Of a stretch of DNA of 48,481 nt, positions 1 to 8,951 are shown piece by piece (the first letter of the stretch is position 1; each line of letters begins with the position of its first letter). Under the pieces are notes generated by a model. It did not search any database, was not told the origin of the DNA, and saw only the letters and a list, made by a program, of their open reading frames with translations. The stretch spans positions 1 through 48,481 of the forward strand of contig JAJPIW010000062.1 of NCBI GenBank assembly GCA_021324575.1, written 5' to 3'. The position numbers and the translations under genes were made by a program. The DNA is from Intrasporangiaceae bacterium (lineage in GTDB: Bacteria; Actinomycetota; Actinomycetes; Actinomycetales; Dermatophilaceae).

Positions 1-135
1 CGTTGAACCCGAGCAGGTCCGGGGACCCGATAAATTTGCGGCGGTCGGGGGGGGGGGGACGAGGGGGTGCGAGGGAGGCGGCGGCGGGGGCGGCGGCAAC
101 GGCGGCAACGGCGGCGACTGCGTAGCGTGGGGGCC
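1..135. other. Low-complexity left edge with a 12-G run; possible tail of an upstream gene
   Basis: The stretch holds a homopolymer of 12 G at 47-58 followed by GGC/GGCAAC repeats. A frame running from base 2 is open through to a TGA at 137-139, which overlaps the GTG start of the next gene, and would encode a Gly/Asn-rich tail ending in DCVAWGP. A second frame is also open, to a TAG at 123-125, so the G run leaves the true frame uncertain. It may be the end of an upstream gene or an assembly-edge artefact. No product can be named. Confidence 0.3.
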
Positions 136-729
136 GTGACCAGCCAGCCCCGTCGGGCCCTCATCCTCGTCGACATCCAGAACGACTTCTGCGAGGGCGG
201 CAGCCTTCCCGTCCCCGGCGGCGCTGACGTCGCCGCGAGGGTGGCGGACCACGTTGCGGCACAAGGACGCTCGTATGCCGCGGTCGTCGCCACCGCCGAC
301 TGGCACCAGGACCCGGGCGACCACTTCGGCGACCCGCCGGACTACGTCGACTCCTGGCCCGTGCACTGCGTGGTCGGCACCGACGGTGCCCTGTTCCACC
401 CCAACGTCACTCCGGCCCTCGGGCACGTCGACGCGATCTTCCGCAAGGGCCTGCACGCGGCCGCCTACAGCGGTTTCGAGGGCTCGACGGCGACCGACGG
501 CCAGCAGGAGGGGCTGGCGGACTGGTTGCGGGACAAGGGAGTCGAGGCCGTCGACGTCGTCGGGATCGCCACCGACCACTGTGTCCGCGCGACTGCACTG
601 GACGCCAGCGCCAACGGCTTCGCCACCCGCGTACTGCTCGACCTCACCGCGGGCGTGGCTCCGGAGACGACCGCCGCGGCCCTGGCGCAGCTGCGTGACG
701 CCGGGGTGGAGATCACGCGCCAGGCATAG
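136..729 (+). CDS. pncA: Nicotinamidase (pyrazinamidase), isochorismatase family
   Basis: Predicted cytosolic hydrolase converting nicotinamide to nicotinate for NAD salvage, 197 residues. The family's Asp-Lys-Cys catalytic triad is visible as D13 (LVDIQNDF), K104 (FRKGLH) and C149 (ATDHCVRAT). Metal ligands fit D55, H57 and H63 in TADWHQDPGDHF. The GTG at 136 is chosen because the reading frame upstream of it is only Arg-rich low-complexity DNA, while VTSQPRRALILVD matches the usual N-terminus. In many actinobacteria pncA follows pncB; here the upstream neighbour is lost at the window edge. It sits immediately before the nitrate operon but a 166-bp gap suggests independent expression. Confidence 0.9.
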   Translation: MTSQPRRALILVDIQNDFCEGGSLPVPGGADVAARVADHVAAQGRSYAAVVATADWHQDPGDHFGDPPDYVDSWPVHCVVGTDGALFHPNVTPALGHVDAIFRKGLHAAAYSGFEGSTATDGQQEGLADWLRDKGVEAVDVVGIATDHCVRATALDASANGFATRVLLDLTAGVAPETTAAALAQLRDAGVEITRQA

Positions 730-791
730 GGGCCCCGTCCGCACGGTGACACCGGTTCTCACAGCCACCCCACCACGCCGGTGAGGAACAG

Positions 792-807
792 GTTACGGGG
801 GCTTAAC
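792..807 (+). promoter_or_regulatory. Candidate GlnR half-box upstream of narK
   Basis: GTTAC-N6-TTAAC resembles one a/b pair of the GlnR consensus (GTnAC-N6-GaAAC). The next expected pair is not conserved, although GAAAC occurs at 826-830, one base out of phase. Its placement about 90 bp before the narK start is where an activator would sit. Weak on sequence alone; the well-formed box before nirB makes it more plausible. Confidence 0.3.
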
Positions 808-895
808 GGCATACGGGCTGGTCGTGAAACACCACGCGACCAACCTTCAGGGCAACGCCAGCACCAGGACTGGCTCCCGAGAAGGAGACCCGCTC

Positions 896-2245
896 ATGTC
901 CGCTCCGGCCCGCGTGACGGATACCGCCGTCGCTTCCCCGATCCACCGCTCGGGCCGGTGGATCGAGAACTGGAACCCCGAGGACGCCACCTTCTGGCGT
1001 GACGGCGGTCGCGTCATCGCCCGACGCAACCTGACCTTCTCGATCTTCGCCGAGTTCCTCGGCTTCTGCGTCTGGGCGCTGTGGAGCGTCGTCGTGCCGC
1101 TCATGCCGGCCGCGGGCTTCAAGATCAACCTGGACCAGCAGTTCTGGCTGATCGCCCTCCCCAGCCTGGTCGGAGCGACCCTGCGCCTCCCCTACACCTT
1201 CGCGGTGCCCCGCTTCGGGGGCCGCAACTGGACGGTCATCTCCTCCCTCCTGCTCCTCCTCCCGGCCGGGGCCCTGGCGGTGATCATGACGCGCCCGGAC
1301 ACGTCGTTCGGGGTGCTGTTGCTCTGTGCGGCGCTCGCCGGGTTCGGCGGTGGCAACTTCGCCTCCTCGATGACGAACATCTCCTTCTTCTACCCCGAGG
1401 CGGAGAAGGGCAAGGCGCTGGGGCTGAACGCCGCCGGAGGCAACCTCGGCACCGGCGTCGTCCAGATGATCGTCCCGGCCGTCATCGCGATCGGTGCCGG
1501 CACGCACCTGGACCGGGCCGGGCTCATGTTCATCCCGCTCGCCCTGATCGCTGCCCTGCTCGCCTGGCGCGGGATGGACAACCTGTCCGGTGTGAAAGCC
1601 GACTACAAGGCATTCGCCGCGGCGACACACAACCCGCACACCTGGGTCATCTCGTTCCTCTACATCGGGACGTTCGGCTCCTTCATCGGGTATGCCGGTG
1701 CCTTCCCCACCCTGCTGAAGACCCAGTTCGCCGGTCACCCGGCCTGGTTCGCGTTCCTGGGCGCCCTCGTGGGTGCCCTCACCCGCCCGCTCGGCGGCAT
1801 CGTGGCCGACCGGCTCGGCGGCGCCCGGATCACCATCGCCTCGTTCGGCATCCTCACCCTCGGGGCGTTGGGCGCCGTGGCCGGCATCAAGCAGCACAGC
1901 TTCGGCCTCTTCTTCGCCTCGTTCATGGTGCTGTTCCTCGGGGCCGGCATCGGCAACGGCGCGACCTACCGGATGATCCCGGCCGTGTTCCGGGCGGGGA
2001 CCGACGGCGACCCCGCCCGGCTGGCCGTGGCCCGCAAGGCCGCAGCCGGCTGCATCGGCATCGCCGGTGCTGTCGGTGCCTACGGCGGCTTCTTCATCCC
2101 GCGGGGCTTCGCGATGGCCAAGTCCCACTACGGGTCGCTCGTGCCGGCCCTGTGGGTCTTCACGGTCGCCTACGTCGTCATGGGCGTCCTCACGTATGCC
2201 GTGTACCAGCGGCGCCGCGGCGCCCTGGCCACCGAGTCGATCTGA
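896..2245 (+). CDS. narK: Nitrate/nitrite transporter, NarK/NasA type (MFS)
   Basis: Predicted 12-TM major facilitator protein of 449 residues importing nitrate for assimilation. The two nitrate-signature stretches of the NNP family are visible: GGGNFASSMTNISFFYP in the middle and GIGNGATYRMIP towards the C-terminus. The N-terminal segment FSIFAEFLGFCVWALWSVV is the typical first helix. The ATG at 896 is preferred over an in-frame upstream start because GAAGGAG lies at 881-887 with good spacing. The reductase gene starts 11 bp after its stop, so it heads the nitrate operon. A long hydrophilic N-terminal extension, as expected for this branch, precedes the first helix. Confidence 0.93.
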   Translation: MSAPARVTDTAVASPIHRSGRWIENWNPEDATFWRDGGRVIARRNLTFSIFAEFLGFCVWALWSVVVPLMPAAGFKINLDQQFWLIALPSLVGATLRLPYTFAVPRFGGRNWTVISSLLLLLPAGALAVIMTRPDTSFGVLLLCAALAGFGGGNFASSMTNISFFYPEAEKGKALGLNAAGGNLGTGVVQMIVPAVIAIGAGTHLDRAGLMFIPLALIAALLAWRGMDNLSGVKADYKAFAAATHNPHTWVISFLYIGTFGSFIGYAGAFPTLLKTQFAGHPAWFAFLGALVGALTRPLGGIVADRLGGARITIASFGILTLGALGAVAGIKQHSFGLFFASFMVLFLGAGIGNGATYRMIPAVFRAGTDGDPARLAVARKAAAGCIGIAGAVGAYGGFFIPRGFAMAKSHYGSLVPALWVFTVAYVVMGVLTYAVYQRRRGALATESI

Positions 2246-2256
2246 GGACCGCCACC

Positions 2257-4386
2257 GTGAGCACTGCCACCCACTGCCCGTACTGCGCCCTGCAGTGCGC
2301 CCAGTCCCTCACCCCGAGCGCCCCCGGGGGCCGAGGAGTGCAGGTCGAGGGCCGGGACTTCCCCACGAACCGCGGGGGGTTGTGCCAGAAGGGCTGGACC
2401 AGTGGTGCCGTGCTCACGGCGGCCGACCGGCTGACCGCACCCCTCATGCGCAGTGACGACGGAGAGCTGCACCCGGTGACGTGGGAGGTCGCCCTCGACC
2501 ACGTGGCTGCTCGGCTCGCCGAGATCCGGGCCGAGAGCGGTGCCGACGCCGTCGCGGTCTTCGGCGGCGGGGGCCTCACGAACGAAAAGGCCTACCAGCT
2601 GGGCAAGTTCGCCAGAGTCGCGCTGGGGACGGCCAACATCGACTACAACGGACGCTTCTGCATGAGCAGTGCCGCAGCTGCCGCCAACCGGTCCCTGGGC
2701 CTGGACCGTGGCCTCCCCTTCCCGCTCACCGACCTCGCCGGCGCGGACGCGGTCCTGCTCCTCGGGAGCAACCTCTCCGAGACCATGCCACCCGCGGTGG
2801 CACACCTGGCCGACGTGCGGGAGCGGGGCGGCCTGATCGTCGTCGACCCACGCCGCAGCGCCACGGCCGAGCTCACCGTGGACCGGGCCGGGCTGCACCT
2901 CCAGCCCGTCCCGGGCACCGACCTGGCCGTCCTGCTCACCCTCCTCCACGTCGTCATCGCCGAGGGGCTGGCCGACACGGCATACGTCCAGGAGCGGACC
3001 ACCGGCTGGGAGGCGGTCACCCGGTCGGTGGCGGCGTGGTGGCCCGAGCGCGGCGAGCAGGTGACCGGTGTCGCGGCCGGCACGCTGCGCCGAGTGGCAC
3101 GCCGACTGGCCGCAGCCAGCCCGTCCCGGGGCGGGCGCGGCGCCTACGTCCTCACCGGCCGCGGCGTCGAGCAGTCCAGCCAGGGGACCGACACGGTCAC
3201 GGCTGCCATCAACCTGGCCCTCGCGCTCGGGCTGGTCGGCCGGGAGGGCAGCGGCTACGGGGCGGTCACCGGCCAGGGCAACGGGCAGGGCGGGCGCGAG
3301 CACGGCCAGAAGTCCGACCAGCTGCCGGGCTACCGGATGATCGACGACCCTGCCGCGCGCGCGCAGGTCGCCGCGGTCTGGGGGGTTGACCCGGTCAGCC
3401 TCCCGGGCAAGGGCAAGCCGGCTGTCCAGCTGCTCGCCTCCCTGGGCACGCCCGGAGGGCCGCGGGCGCTCCTCGTCCACGGGTCCAACCTCGTCGTCAG
3501 TGCCCCCGACGCGACCGCTGTCGAGGAGCGGCTGCGTTCCCTGGACCTGCTCGTCGTCTGCGACGTCGTCCCCTCCGAGACCGTGCTGCTGGCCGACGTC
3601 GTCCTCCCGGTCACCCAGTGGGCCGAGGAGGAGGGGACGATGACCTCGCTCGAAGGGCGGGTCATCAGGCGCCGCAAGGCGGTCGACCCGCCCGAGGAGG
3701 TGCGGTCCGAGCTGTGGATCTGGTCCGAGCTGGCGCAGCGGCTCGGCGCCTCGGGCGTCTGGAGCACCGAGCCGGCGACCGTCTTCGACGAGCTGGCGCT
3801 CGCCAGCGCGGGCGGTCGGGCCGACTACGGCGGAGTGAGCCACGCGCGACTGGACACCGGCGAGGCGGTCTACTGGCCCTGTCCCGCACCCGTCGACGGC
3901 ACCATCCATCCCGGGACGCCGAGACCCTTCCTCGACACCTTCCCCACCGTCGACGGGCTCGCCCGGTTCGTCCCGGTGCGGCACCGCGGCCCCGCGGAGG
4001 CGCTCCACCCCGCCACCCAGGTGCACCTCGTGACCGGTCGGGTCCTGCAGCACTACCAGTCCGGCGCCCAGACCCGTCGTGTCGCCGAGCTGGTGGCCGC
4101 CCAGCCCGAGCCGTTCGTGGAGATCCACCCCCTGCTCGCCCGCCGCCTCGGCGTCGAGGACGGTATGCCGGTCCGCCTCACCTCCGCGCGGGGAGACGTC
4201 GTGGCCCGGGCCAGGCTCACGCAGGACATCCGTCCCGACACGGTCTTCATGCCGTTCCACTGGAGCGGCGCGGGCAGCGTCAACCGGGTCACCAACGACG
4301 CCACCGACCCGGTCTCGGGGATGCCCGAGTTCAAGGTGTGCGCCGTCGAGCTGGCCCCCGCCGTCCAGGGCCGGAGCGTCGCGTGA
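2257..4386 (+). CDS. nasC: Assimilatory nitrate reductase, molybdopterin catalytic subunit
   Basis: 709-residue molybdopterin oxidoreductase reducing nitrate to nitrite in the cytoplasm. An N-terminal [4Fe-4S] site is visible as C7-x2-C10-x3-C14-x28-C43. The central molybdopterin domain includes NEKAYQLGKFARVALGT and the glycine-rich TGQGNGQGGREHGQK; the C-terminal molydopterin-dinucleotide-binding domain (VHLVTGRVLQHYQSGAQTRR, MPFHWSGAGSVNRVTNDATDP) is complete. No Tat signal is present, as expected for an assimilatory enzyme. The GTG at 2257 begins right at the Cys motif, 11 bp after narK. The stop overlaps the next start by 4 bp. The frame is open far upstream inside narK, which is fortuitous. 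The symbol follows Bacillus usage; narB is an alternative. Confidence 0.92.
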   Translation: MSTATHCPYCALQCAQSLTPSAPGGRGVQVEGRDFPTNRGGLCQKGWTSGAVLTAADRLTAPLMRSDDGELHPVTWEVALDHVAARLAEIRAESGADAVAVFGGGGLTNEKAYQLGKFARVALGTANIDYNGRFCMSSAAAAANRSLGLDRGLPFPLTDLAGADAVLLLGSNLSETMPPAVAHLADVRERGGLIVVDPRRSATAELTVDRAGLHLQPVPGTDLAVLLTLLHVVIAEGLADTAYVQERTTGWEAVTRSVAAWWPERGEQVTGVAAGTLRRVARRLAAASPSRGGRGAYVLTGRGVEQSSQGTDTVTAAINLALALGLVGREGSGYGAVTGQGNGQGGREHGQKSDQLPGYRMIDDPAARAQVAAVWGVDPVSLPGKGKPAVQLLASLGTPGGPRALLVHGSNLVVSAPDATAVEERLRSLDLLVVCDVVPSETVLLADVVLPVTQWAEEEGTMTSLEGRVIRRRKAVDPPEEVRSELWIWSELAQRLGASGVWSTEPATVFDELALASAGGRADYGGVSHARLDTGEAVYWPCPAPVDGTIHPGTPRPFLDTFPTVDGLARFVPVRHRGPAEALHPATQVHLVTGRVLQHYQSGAQTRRVAELVAAQPEPFVEIHPLLARRLGVEDGMPVRLTSARGDVVARARLTQDIRPDTVFMPFHWSGAGSVNRVTNDATDPVSGMPEFKVCAVELAPAVQGRSVA

Positions 4387-5909
4387 CCCGGCTCGTCGTG
4401 GTCGGCCACGGCATGGTGGGCTCGCGTTTCGTCGAGGACCTCCTGGACCGGGACGTGGCCCAGCGCTACCGCATCACCGTCCTCGGTGCCGAGGACTGTG
4501 AGCCCTACAACCGGGTGCTCCTCTCCGAGGTCCTCGCCGGGAGCCACAGCCTCGGCAGCATCTTCCTGCCCACGCCGGACGACCCAAGGCTCCTGGTGCA
4601 CCAGGGCATGACCGCCCGAGCGATCGACCGGCAGGACCGCGTCGTCGTCGCCGATGACGGGTCCCGGCACCGCTACGACCAGCTCGTCCTCGCCACGGGC
4701 GCGTCGGCGCGGATCCCCGGCCTCCCCGGGCTGGGGCCCGAGGGCGGTGACCTACCCCGCGGCGTCCACGCGCTACGGACCGTCGATGACGCCCGGGCCC
4801 TTCTCGCCGCCACTCTCAACAGCCCCCGGGCGGTCGTCCTCGGCGCGGGAGTCCTCGGCCTCGAGGCCGCCGCCGCCCTGGTGGGACGGGGCATCGACGT
4901 GACGGTCGTCCATCCGGCCCCGGCGCTCATGGAACGGCAGCTCGACGGCACGGCCAGCACCGTCGTCACCCGGGCCATGGACGACCTCGGTATGCACCAC
5001 CGGGTCGGCGTGGGGGCGGCCGCCGTGCTCACGCGGGACGGCGCGGTGATCGGGGTCCGCCTCACCGACGGGTCGGTGATCGAGGCCGGCCTGCTGCTGC
5101 TGTCGACCGGCACGGTCGCCAACACCTCGCTCGCCGCGGCAGCGGCCCTGCCGGTGGACCGCGGCATCGTGGTCGGCCACGACCTGGCCTGCGTCACAGA
5201 CCCCCGGATCTTCGCCATCGGCGACTGCGCCCAGCCGCCCAGCGGTGCCACCGGACTCGTGGCCCAGGGCTGGGACCAGGCCCGACAGCTCGCGACCGCG
5301 CTCACCGCCGCCGCCCTGCGCCTGCCCCCACCGCGTCGCGACAGCGCCGAGCCCATGACCGACGTGGTCCGGCTCAAGGCCCGCGGCCTGGACGTCGTGA
5401 CGATGGGCGTCTGCGGCTCGGCCAGGGACAAGGACCCGACCCATCGCACGCTGCGCCTCAGCGACCCCGACGCCGGCCGCCACGTCGAGGTCGTCGTGGC
5501 CGGTGGCGTCCTCGTGGGCGCGACCTGCATCGGCGCCGGCCAGGTCGCCGCCGACCTGGTCTCGGCGTACACGCGCCGGATCCCCGTCCCCGACGACCCG
5601 GCATACGTGCTGCTCCCCGCCCTCGCGGCGGGAGCGGCCCTGCACGGGAGCGACCCGCTGAACCTTCCTCCCGAGGCGACCGTGTGCCGCTGCAACGGGG
5701 TGAGCCGCGGTGTCATCGACGACGCGGTGGCGGCTGGCGCGACCAGCGTCGACGCGGTCGCCGCTGCGACGAGGGCGACCACCGGGTGCGGCAGCTGCCG
5801 CGACGACGTCTGCGCGCTGCTGGCCTCACGGGCGACCGACGAGGTCCGTGAACCACTCGTAACGGCAGGGAAACACACGATCCACGACCACGAAACGGCA
5901 GGTTCCTAA
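4383..5909 (+). CDS. nasB: Nitrate reductase electron-transfer subunit: FAD oxidoreductase with BFD-like [2Fe-2S] domain
   Basis: 508 residues. The N-terminal two-thirds is a Pyr_redox_2 flavoprotein resembling the start of NirB, with an FAD site at VVVGHGMVGSRF, an NAD(P) site at VVLGAGVLGLEAA and the second FAD motif FAIGDCA. The C-terminal BFD-like domain carries C435, C437, C469 and C472 (CRC...CGSC) for a [2Fe-2S] cluster. No siroheme domain is present, so it is not a nitrite reductase but fits the NasB-type partner that passes NAD(P)H electrons to NasC. The GTG overlaps the nasC stop (GTGA), implying translational coupling. The last codons double as a GlnR-box DNA sequence. Confidence 0.82.
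   Translation: MTRLVVVGHGMVGSRFVEDLLDRDVAQRYRITVLGAEDCEPYNRVLLSEVLAGSHSLGSIFLPTPDDPRLLVHQGMTARAIDRQDRVVVADDGSRHRYDQLVLATGASARIPGLPGLGPEGGDLPRGVHALRTVDDARALLAATLNSPRAVVLGAGVLGLEAAAALVGRGIDVTVVHPAPALMERQLDGTASTVVTRAMDDLGMHHRVGVGAAAVLTRDGAVIGVRLTDGSVIEAGLLLLSTGTVANTSLAAAAALPVDRGIVVGHDLACVTDPRIFAIGDCAQPPSGATGLVAQGWDQARQLATALTAAALRLPPPRRDSAEPMTDVVRLKARGLDVVTMGVCGSARDKDPTHRTLRLSDPDAGRHVEVVVAGGVLVGATCIGAGQVAADLVSAYTRRIPVPDDPAYVLLPALAAGAALHGSDPLNLPPEATVCRCNGVSRGVIDDAVAAGATSVDAVAAATRATTGCGSCRDDVCALLASRATDEVREPLVTAGKHTIHDHETAGS
5859..5896 (+). promoter_or_regulatory. GlnR box, four sites with exact spacing, before nirB
   Basis: The sequence reads GTAAC-N6-GAAAC-N6-TCCAC-N6-GAAAC, the actinobacterial GlnR consensus GTnAC-N6-GaAAC-N6-GTnAC-N6-GaAAC with every 6-bp spacer exact; only the third site is degenerate. 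It lies within the final codons of nasB and ends 14 bp before the nirB GTG. Such a short distance suggests either a leaderless nirB promoter directly downstream or repression-type geometry. It implies that nirBD and the siroheme genes can be transcribed separately under nitrogen control. Confidence 0.7.
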
Positions 5910-5910
5910 C

Positions 5911-8520
5911 GTGACAACCGTGACCCGGACCAGAGACCGCACCCCCGACACGACGGGCAGGAAGCGCCTCGTCGTCGTCGGAGGCGGCATGGCTGCCCGA
6001 CGCCTCATCGACGCCCTCCGAGCCCGCGACGAGCGGGACGAGTGGGCCGTCACCCTGCTCTGTGAGGAGACGCGGGCGCCGTACGACCGGGTCGCGCTCA
6101 CCTCCTACTTCACCGGCCGCGACCCCGACGCCCTCGCGCTCGGCGACCAGGGGGTCTGGGACGACCCACTCGTCACGATCCGGCGCGGCGTCGCCGCCAC
6201 CGCCGTCGACCGCCATGCGCAGACCGTCACCACCTCCGCCGGTACCACCCTCGGCTACGACGCACTCGTCCTCGCGACCGGCTCGTATGCCGCGGTGCCT
6301 CCGGTTCCCGGCAAGGACCTGCGCGGTGCCTTCGTCTACCGCACCATCGACGACGTCGCCGACCTGCGCACCTACGTCGAGACGCTGCGCAGGGAGACCG
6401 ACCGCCCGCTGCGCGGAGCCGTCGTCGGCGGCGGCCTGCTCGGCCTCGAGGCAGCCGGTGCGCTGCAGGCCCTCGCGGTCGAGAGCACGGTCGTGGAGTT
6501 CGCACCCCGCCTGATGCCGCTCCAGGTCGACGAGGGCGGCGGCGAGGCGCTGCGCCGGCTCATCGAGGGCCTCGGGGTCACCGTCCGCACGAGCACCGCG
6601 ACGGCCAAGATCTCCGGCACCCGTGGCCGGGTCGCCCGGATGGTGTTCGCCGAGGGACCGGCCCTGCCGATCGACGTCGTCATCTTCGCCGTGGGCGTCC
6701 GACCCCGCGACGAGCTGGCCCGCGACTGCGGTCTCCCGGTCGGCGAGCGGGGTGGTGTGATCGTCGACGACGCCTGTGCCACAAGCGATCCCAACATCTG
6801 GGCGATCGGCGAGGTCGCCAACATCGGCGGCCGGTGCCTCGGCCTCGTAGCCCCGGCCTACACGATGGCCGAGATCGTCGCTGACCGGCTGCTCGGCGGC
6901 GAAGGCACCTTCCCCGGTGCCGACCTCTCCACCAAGCTCAAGCTGCTCGGCGTCGACGTGGCCAGCTTCGGCGACGCCTTCGCCACCGAGCCCGGCGCCC
7001 TCGAGGTCGTCATCTCCGACCCGGTCGGCGGCGTCTACAAGAAGCTCGTCATGAGCGACGACGCGCGCACCCTGCGCGGCGGCATCCTCGTCGGCGACGC
7101 GAGCGCGTATGCCGCGCTCCGGCCGATGGTGGGTCGGCCGCTCGGTGGCGACCCCGCGGCATACCTCCTGCCCGAGGGCGCGGCCGCAGCCCCGATGGGA
7201 GACCTGCCCGACGACGCCGCTGTCTGCTCGTGCAACAACGTGACCGCCGGCACGATCCGCTGCGCGGTCGCCGACAAGGGCTGCACGGACGTCGCCGGGG
7301 TCAAGGCCTGCACCCTCGCCGGGACCAGCTGCGGCTCCTGCGTCCCACTCGTCAAGAAGCTCGTGACCACCGAGCTGGAGAAGGCCGGCGTCACGGTGAG
7401 CAACGCGCTGTGCGAGCACTTCGACCTGTCCCGCGCCGAGCTGTTCGACGTCGTCCGGGTGCAGGGGCTCACGACGTTCAGCGCGATCATCGACCGGCAC
7501 GGGCGCGGCCGGGGCTGCGACATCTGCAAGCCGGTCGTCGCCTCGATCCTCGCCTCGCTCGACCTCGGCCACGTCCTCGCCGGTGAGCAGGCCACCCTCC
7601 AGGACACCAACGACCACGTGCTCGCCAACCTCCAGAAGGACGGCTCCTACTCGGTCGTCCCGCGCATCCCCGGCGGCGAGGTGACGCCCGAGGGGCTCAT
7701 CGCCATCGGTCAGGTGGCCCAGGACTTCGGGCTGTACACCAAGATCACCGGCGGCCAGCGGATCGACCTGTTCGGGGCCCGGATCGAGCAGCTGCCGGCG
7801 ATCTGGAGCCGGCTCATCAACGCTGGCTTCGAGTCCGGCCACGCCTACGGCAAGGCACTGCGGACCGTGAAGTCATGCGTGGGCTCGACGTGGTGCCGCT
7901 ACGGCGTGCAGGACTCGGTCGGCCTGGCCATCGCCCTCGAGCTGCGCTACCGCGGCCTCCGGTCCCCGCACAAGATCAAGCTCGGTGTGTCCGGCTGCGC
8001 CCGCGAGTGCGCCGAGGCGCGTGGCAAGGACGTCGGCGTCATCGCCACCGACCACGGCTGGAACGTCTATGTCGGCGGCAACGGCGGCTTCACCCCGCGC
8101 CACGCCGTGCTCCTCGCCGAGGACCTCGACACCGACACCCTCGTCCGCACGATCGACCGCTACCTCATGTACTACGTCCGCACCGCCGACCGGCTGCAAC
8201 GCACTGCCGTCTGGCAGGCCGACCACGAAGGCGGTCTGGACGCGATCCGGGCGGTCATCATGGACGACGCCCTCGGGATCTGTGCCGACCTTGATGCGGC
8301 GATGGCCGTCCACGTCGACTCCTACGAGGACGAGTGGGCCGCGGTCCTGAGCGACCCCGACACGCTGCGCCGCTTCGGCTCCTTCGTCAACGCCCCCGAC
8401 GCAGTGGACCCGTCCTTGGCCTACGTCGCCGAGCGGGGACAGCCGCGCCCGGCCACTCCGGCGGAACGCCAGGACGCAGGCATCCTCATTGCCGGGACGA
8501 CATTGGAGGTCCGCCGATGA
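5911..8520 (+). CDS. nirB: NADH-dependent nitrite reductase, large subunit
   Basis: 869-residue cytosolic enzyme reducing nitrite to ammonium with six electrons. Domains in order: FAD/NAD oxidoreductase (VVVGGGMAARRL; VVGGGLLGLEAAG), BFD-like [2Fe-2S] domain (CSCNN...CGSC), and a C-terminal nitrite/sulfite-reductase half with the siroheme/[4Fe-4S] cysteines C656, C662, C696 and C700 (SCVGSTWC and GCAREC). Length is as usual for the family. The start is the GTG at 5911, two bases after the nasB stop; GTG at 5920 is a possible alternative. It overlaps nirD by 4 bp. Likely GlnR-controlled through the box at 5859. Confidence 0.96.
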   Translation: MTTVTRTRDRTPDTTGRKRLVVVGGGMAARRLIDALRARDERDEWAVTLLCEETRAPYDRVALTSYFTGRDPDALALGDQGVWDDPLVTIRRGVAATAVDRHAQTVTTSAGTTLGYDALVLATGSYAAVPPVPGKDLRGAFVYRTIDDVADLRTYVETLRRETDRPLRGAVVGGGLLGLEAAGALQALAVESTVVEFAPRLMPLQVDEGGGEALRRLIEGLGVTVRTSTATAKISGTRGRVARMVFAEGPALPIDVVIFAVGVRPRDELARDCGLPVGERGGVIVDDACATSDPNIWAIGEVANIGGRCLGLVAPAYTMAEIVADRLLGGEGTFPGADLSTKLKLLGVDVASFGDAFATEPGALEVVISDPVGGVYKKLVMSDDARTLRGGILVGDASAYAALRPMVGRPLGGDPAAYLLPEGAAAAPMGDLPDDAAVCSCNNVTAGTIRCAVADKGCTDVAGVKACTLAGTSCGSCVPLVKKLVTTELEKAGVTVSNALCEHFDLSRAELFDVVRVQGLTTFSAIIDRHGRGRGCDICKPVVASILASLDLGHVLAGEQATLQDTNDHVLANLQKDGSYSVVPRIPGGEVTPEGLIAIGQVAQDFGLYTKITGGQRIDLFGARIEQLPAIWSRLINAGFESGHAYGKALRTVKSCVGSTWCRYGVQDSVGLAIALELRYRGLRSPHKIKLGVSGCARECAEARGKDVGVIATDHGWNVYVGGNGGFTPRHAVLLAEDLDTDTLVRTIDRYLMYYVRTADRLQRTAVWQADHEGGLDAIRAVIMDDALGICADLDAAMAVHVDSYEDEWAAVLSDPDTLRRFGSFVNAPDAVDPSLAYVAERGQPRPATPAERQDAGILIAGTTLEVRR

Positions 8521-8951
8521 CCATCGACCTGACCGACCGGGTCGACGCCGAGCCCGCCGAGACGACGCAGACGGCGACCTGGGTCGCGATCTGCCGGCTC
8601 GACGACCTCGTCCCCGAACGGGGTGTGGCCGCGCTCGTCCGGGGCACCCAGGTCGCCGTCTTCCGGCTGCTCGACGACGCGGTGTATGCCGTGCAGCAGC
8701 TCGACCCGTACAGCAACGCCTGCGTCCTGAGCCGCGGCATCGTGGGCACCCGGGGCGGCGCACCGACGGTCGCCTCACCCATGTACAAACAGGTCTTCGA
8801 CCTGCGCGACGGAGCCTGTCTGGACCCGATGGGCAAGGAGCCGGTCGACCTCGTCCCGTATGCCGTGCAGGTCACCGACGGCGTCATCCACCTGGCCCTG
8901 CCCCCGACCGTCGCGGCCCAGCCCACCACCGACCCGCCCACCCGCCCATGA
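8517..8951 (+). CDS. nirD: NADH-dependent nitrite reductase, small subunit
   Basis: 144 residues with a Rieske-like fold typical of NirD. The motif NACVLSRGIVGTRGGAPTVASP followed by MYKQVFDLRDGACLD is characteristic. The Cys-His pairs that bind the Rieske cluster are absent, which is normal for NirD. The ATG overlaps the nirB stop and is preceded by a strong GGAGGT at 8505-8510. It forms the second subunit of the nitrite reductase encoded just upstream. Confidence 0.93.
   Translation: MTIDLTDRVDAEPAETTQTATWVAICRLDDLVPERGVAALVRGTQVAVFRLLDDAVYAVQQLDPYSNACVLSRGIVGTRGGAPTVASPMYKQVFDLRDGACLDPMGKEPVDLVPYAVQVTDGVIHLALPPTVAAQPTTDPPTRP

Noticed and set aside
1081-2256. Upstream extension of the nitrate reductase frame inside narK
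   Set aside because: The extension is Arg/Pro/Gly-rich out-of-frame narK sequence; the reductase begins at the Cys motif after GTG 2257.
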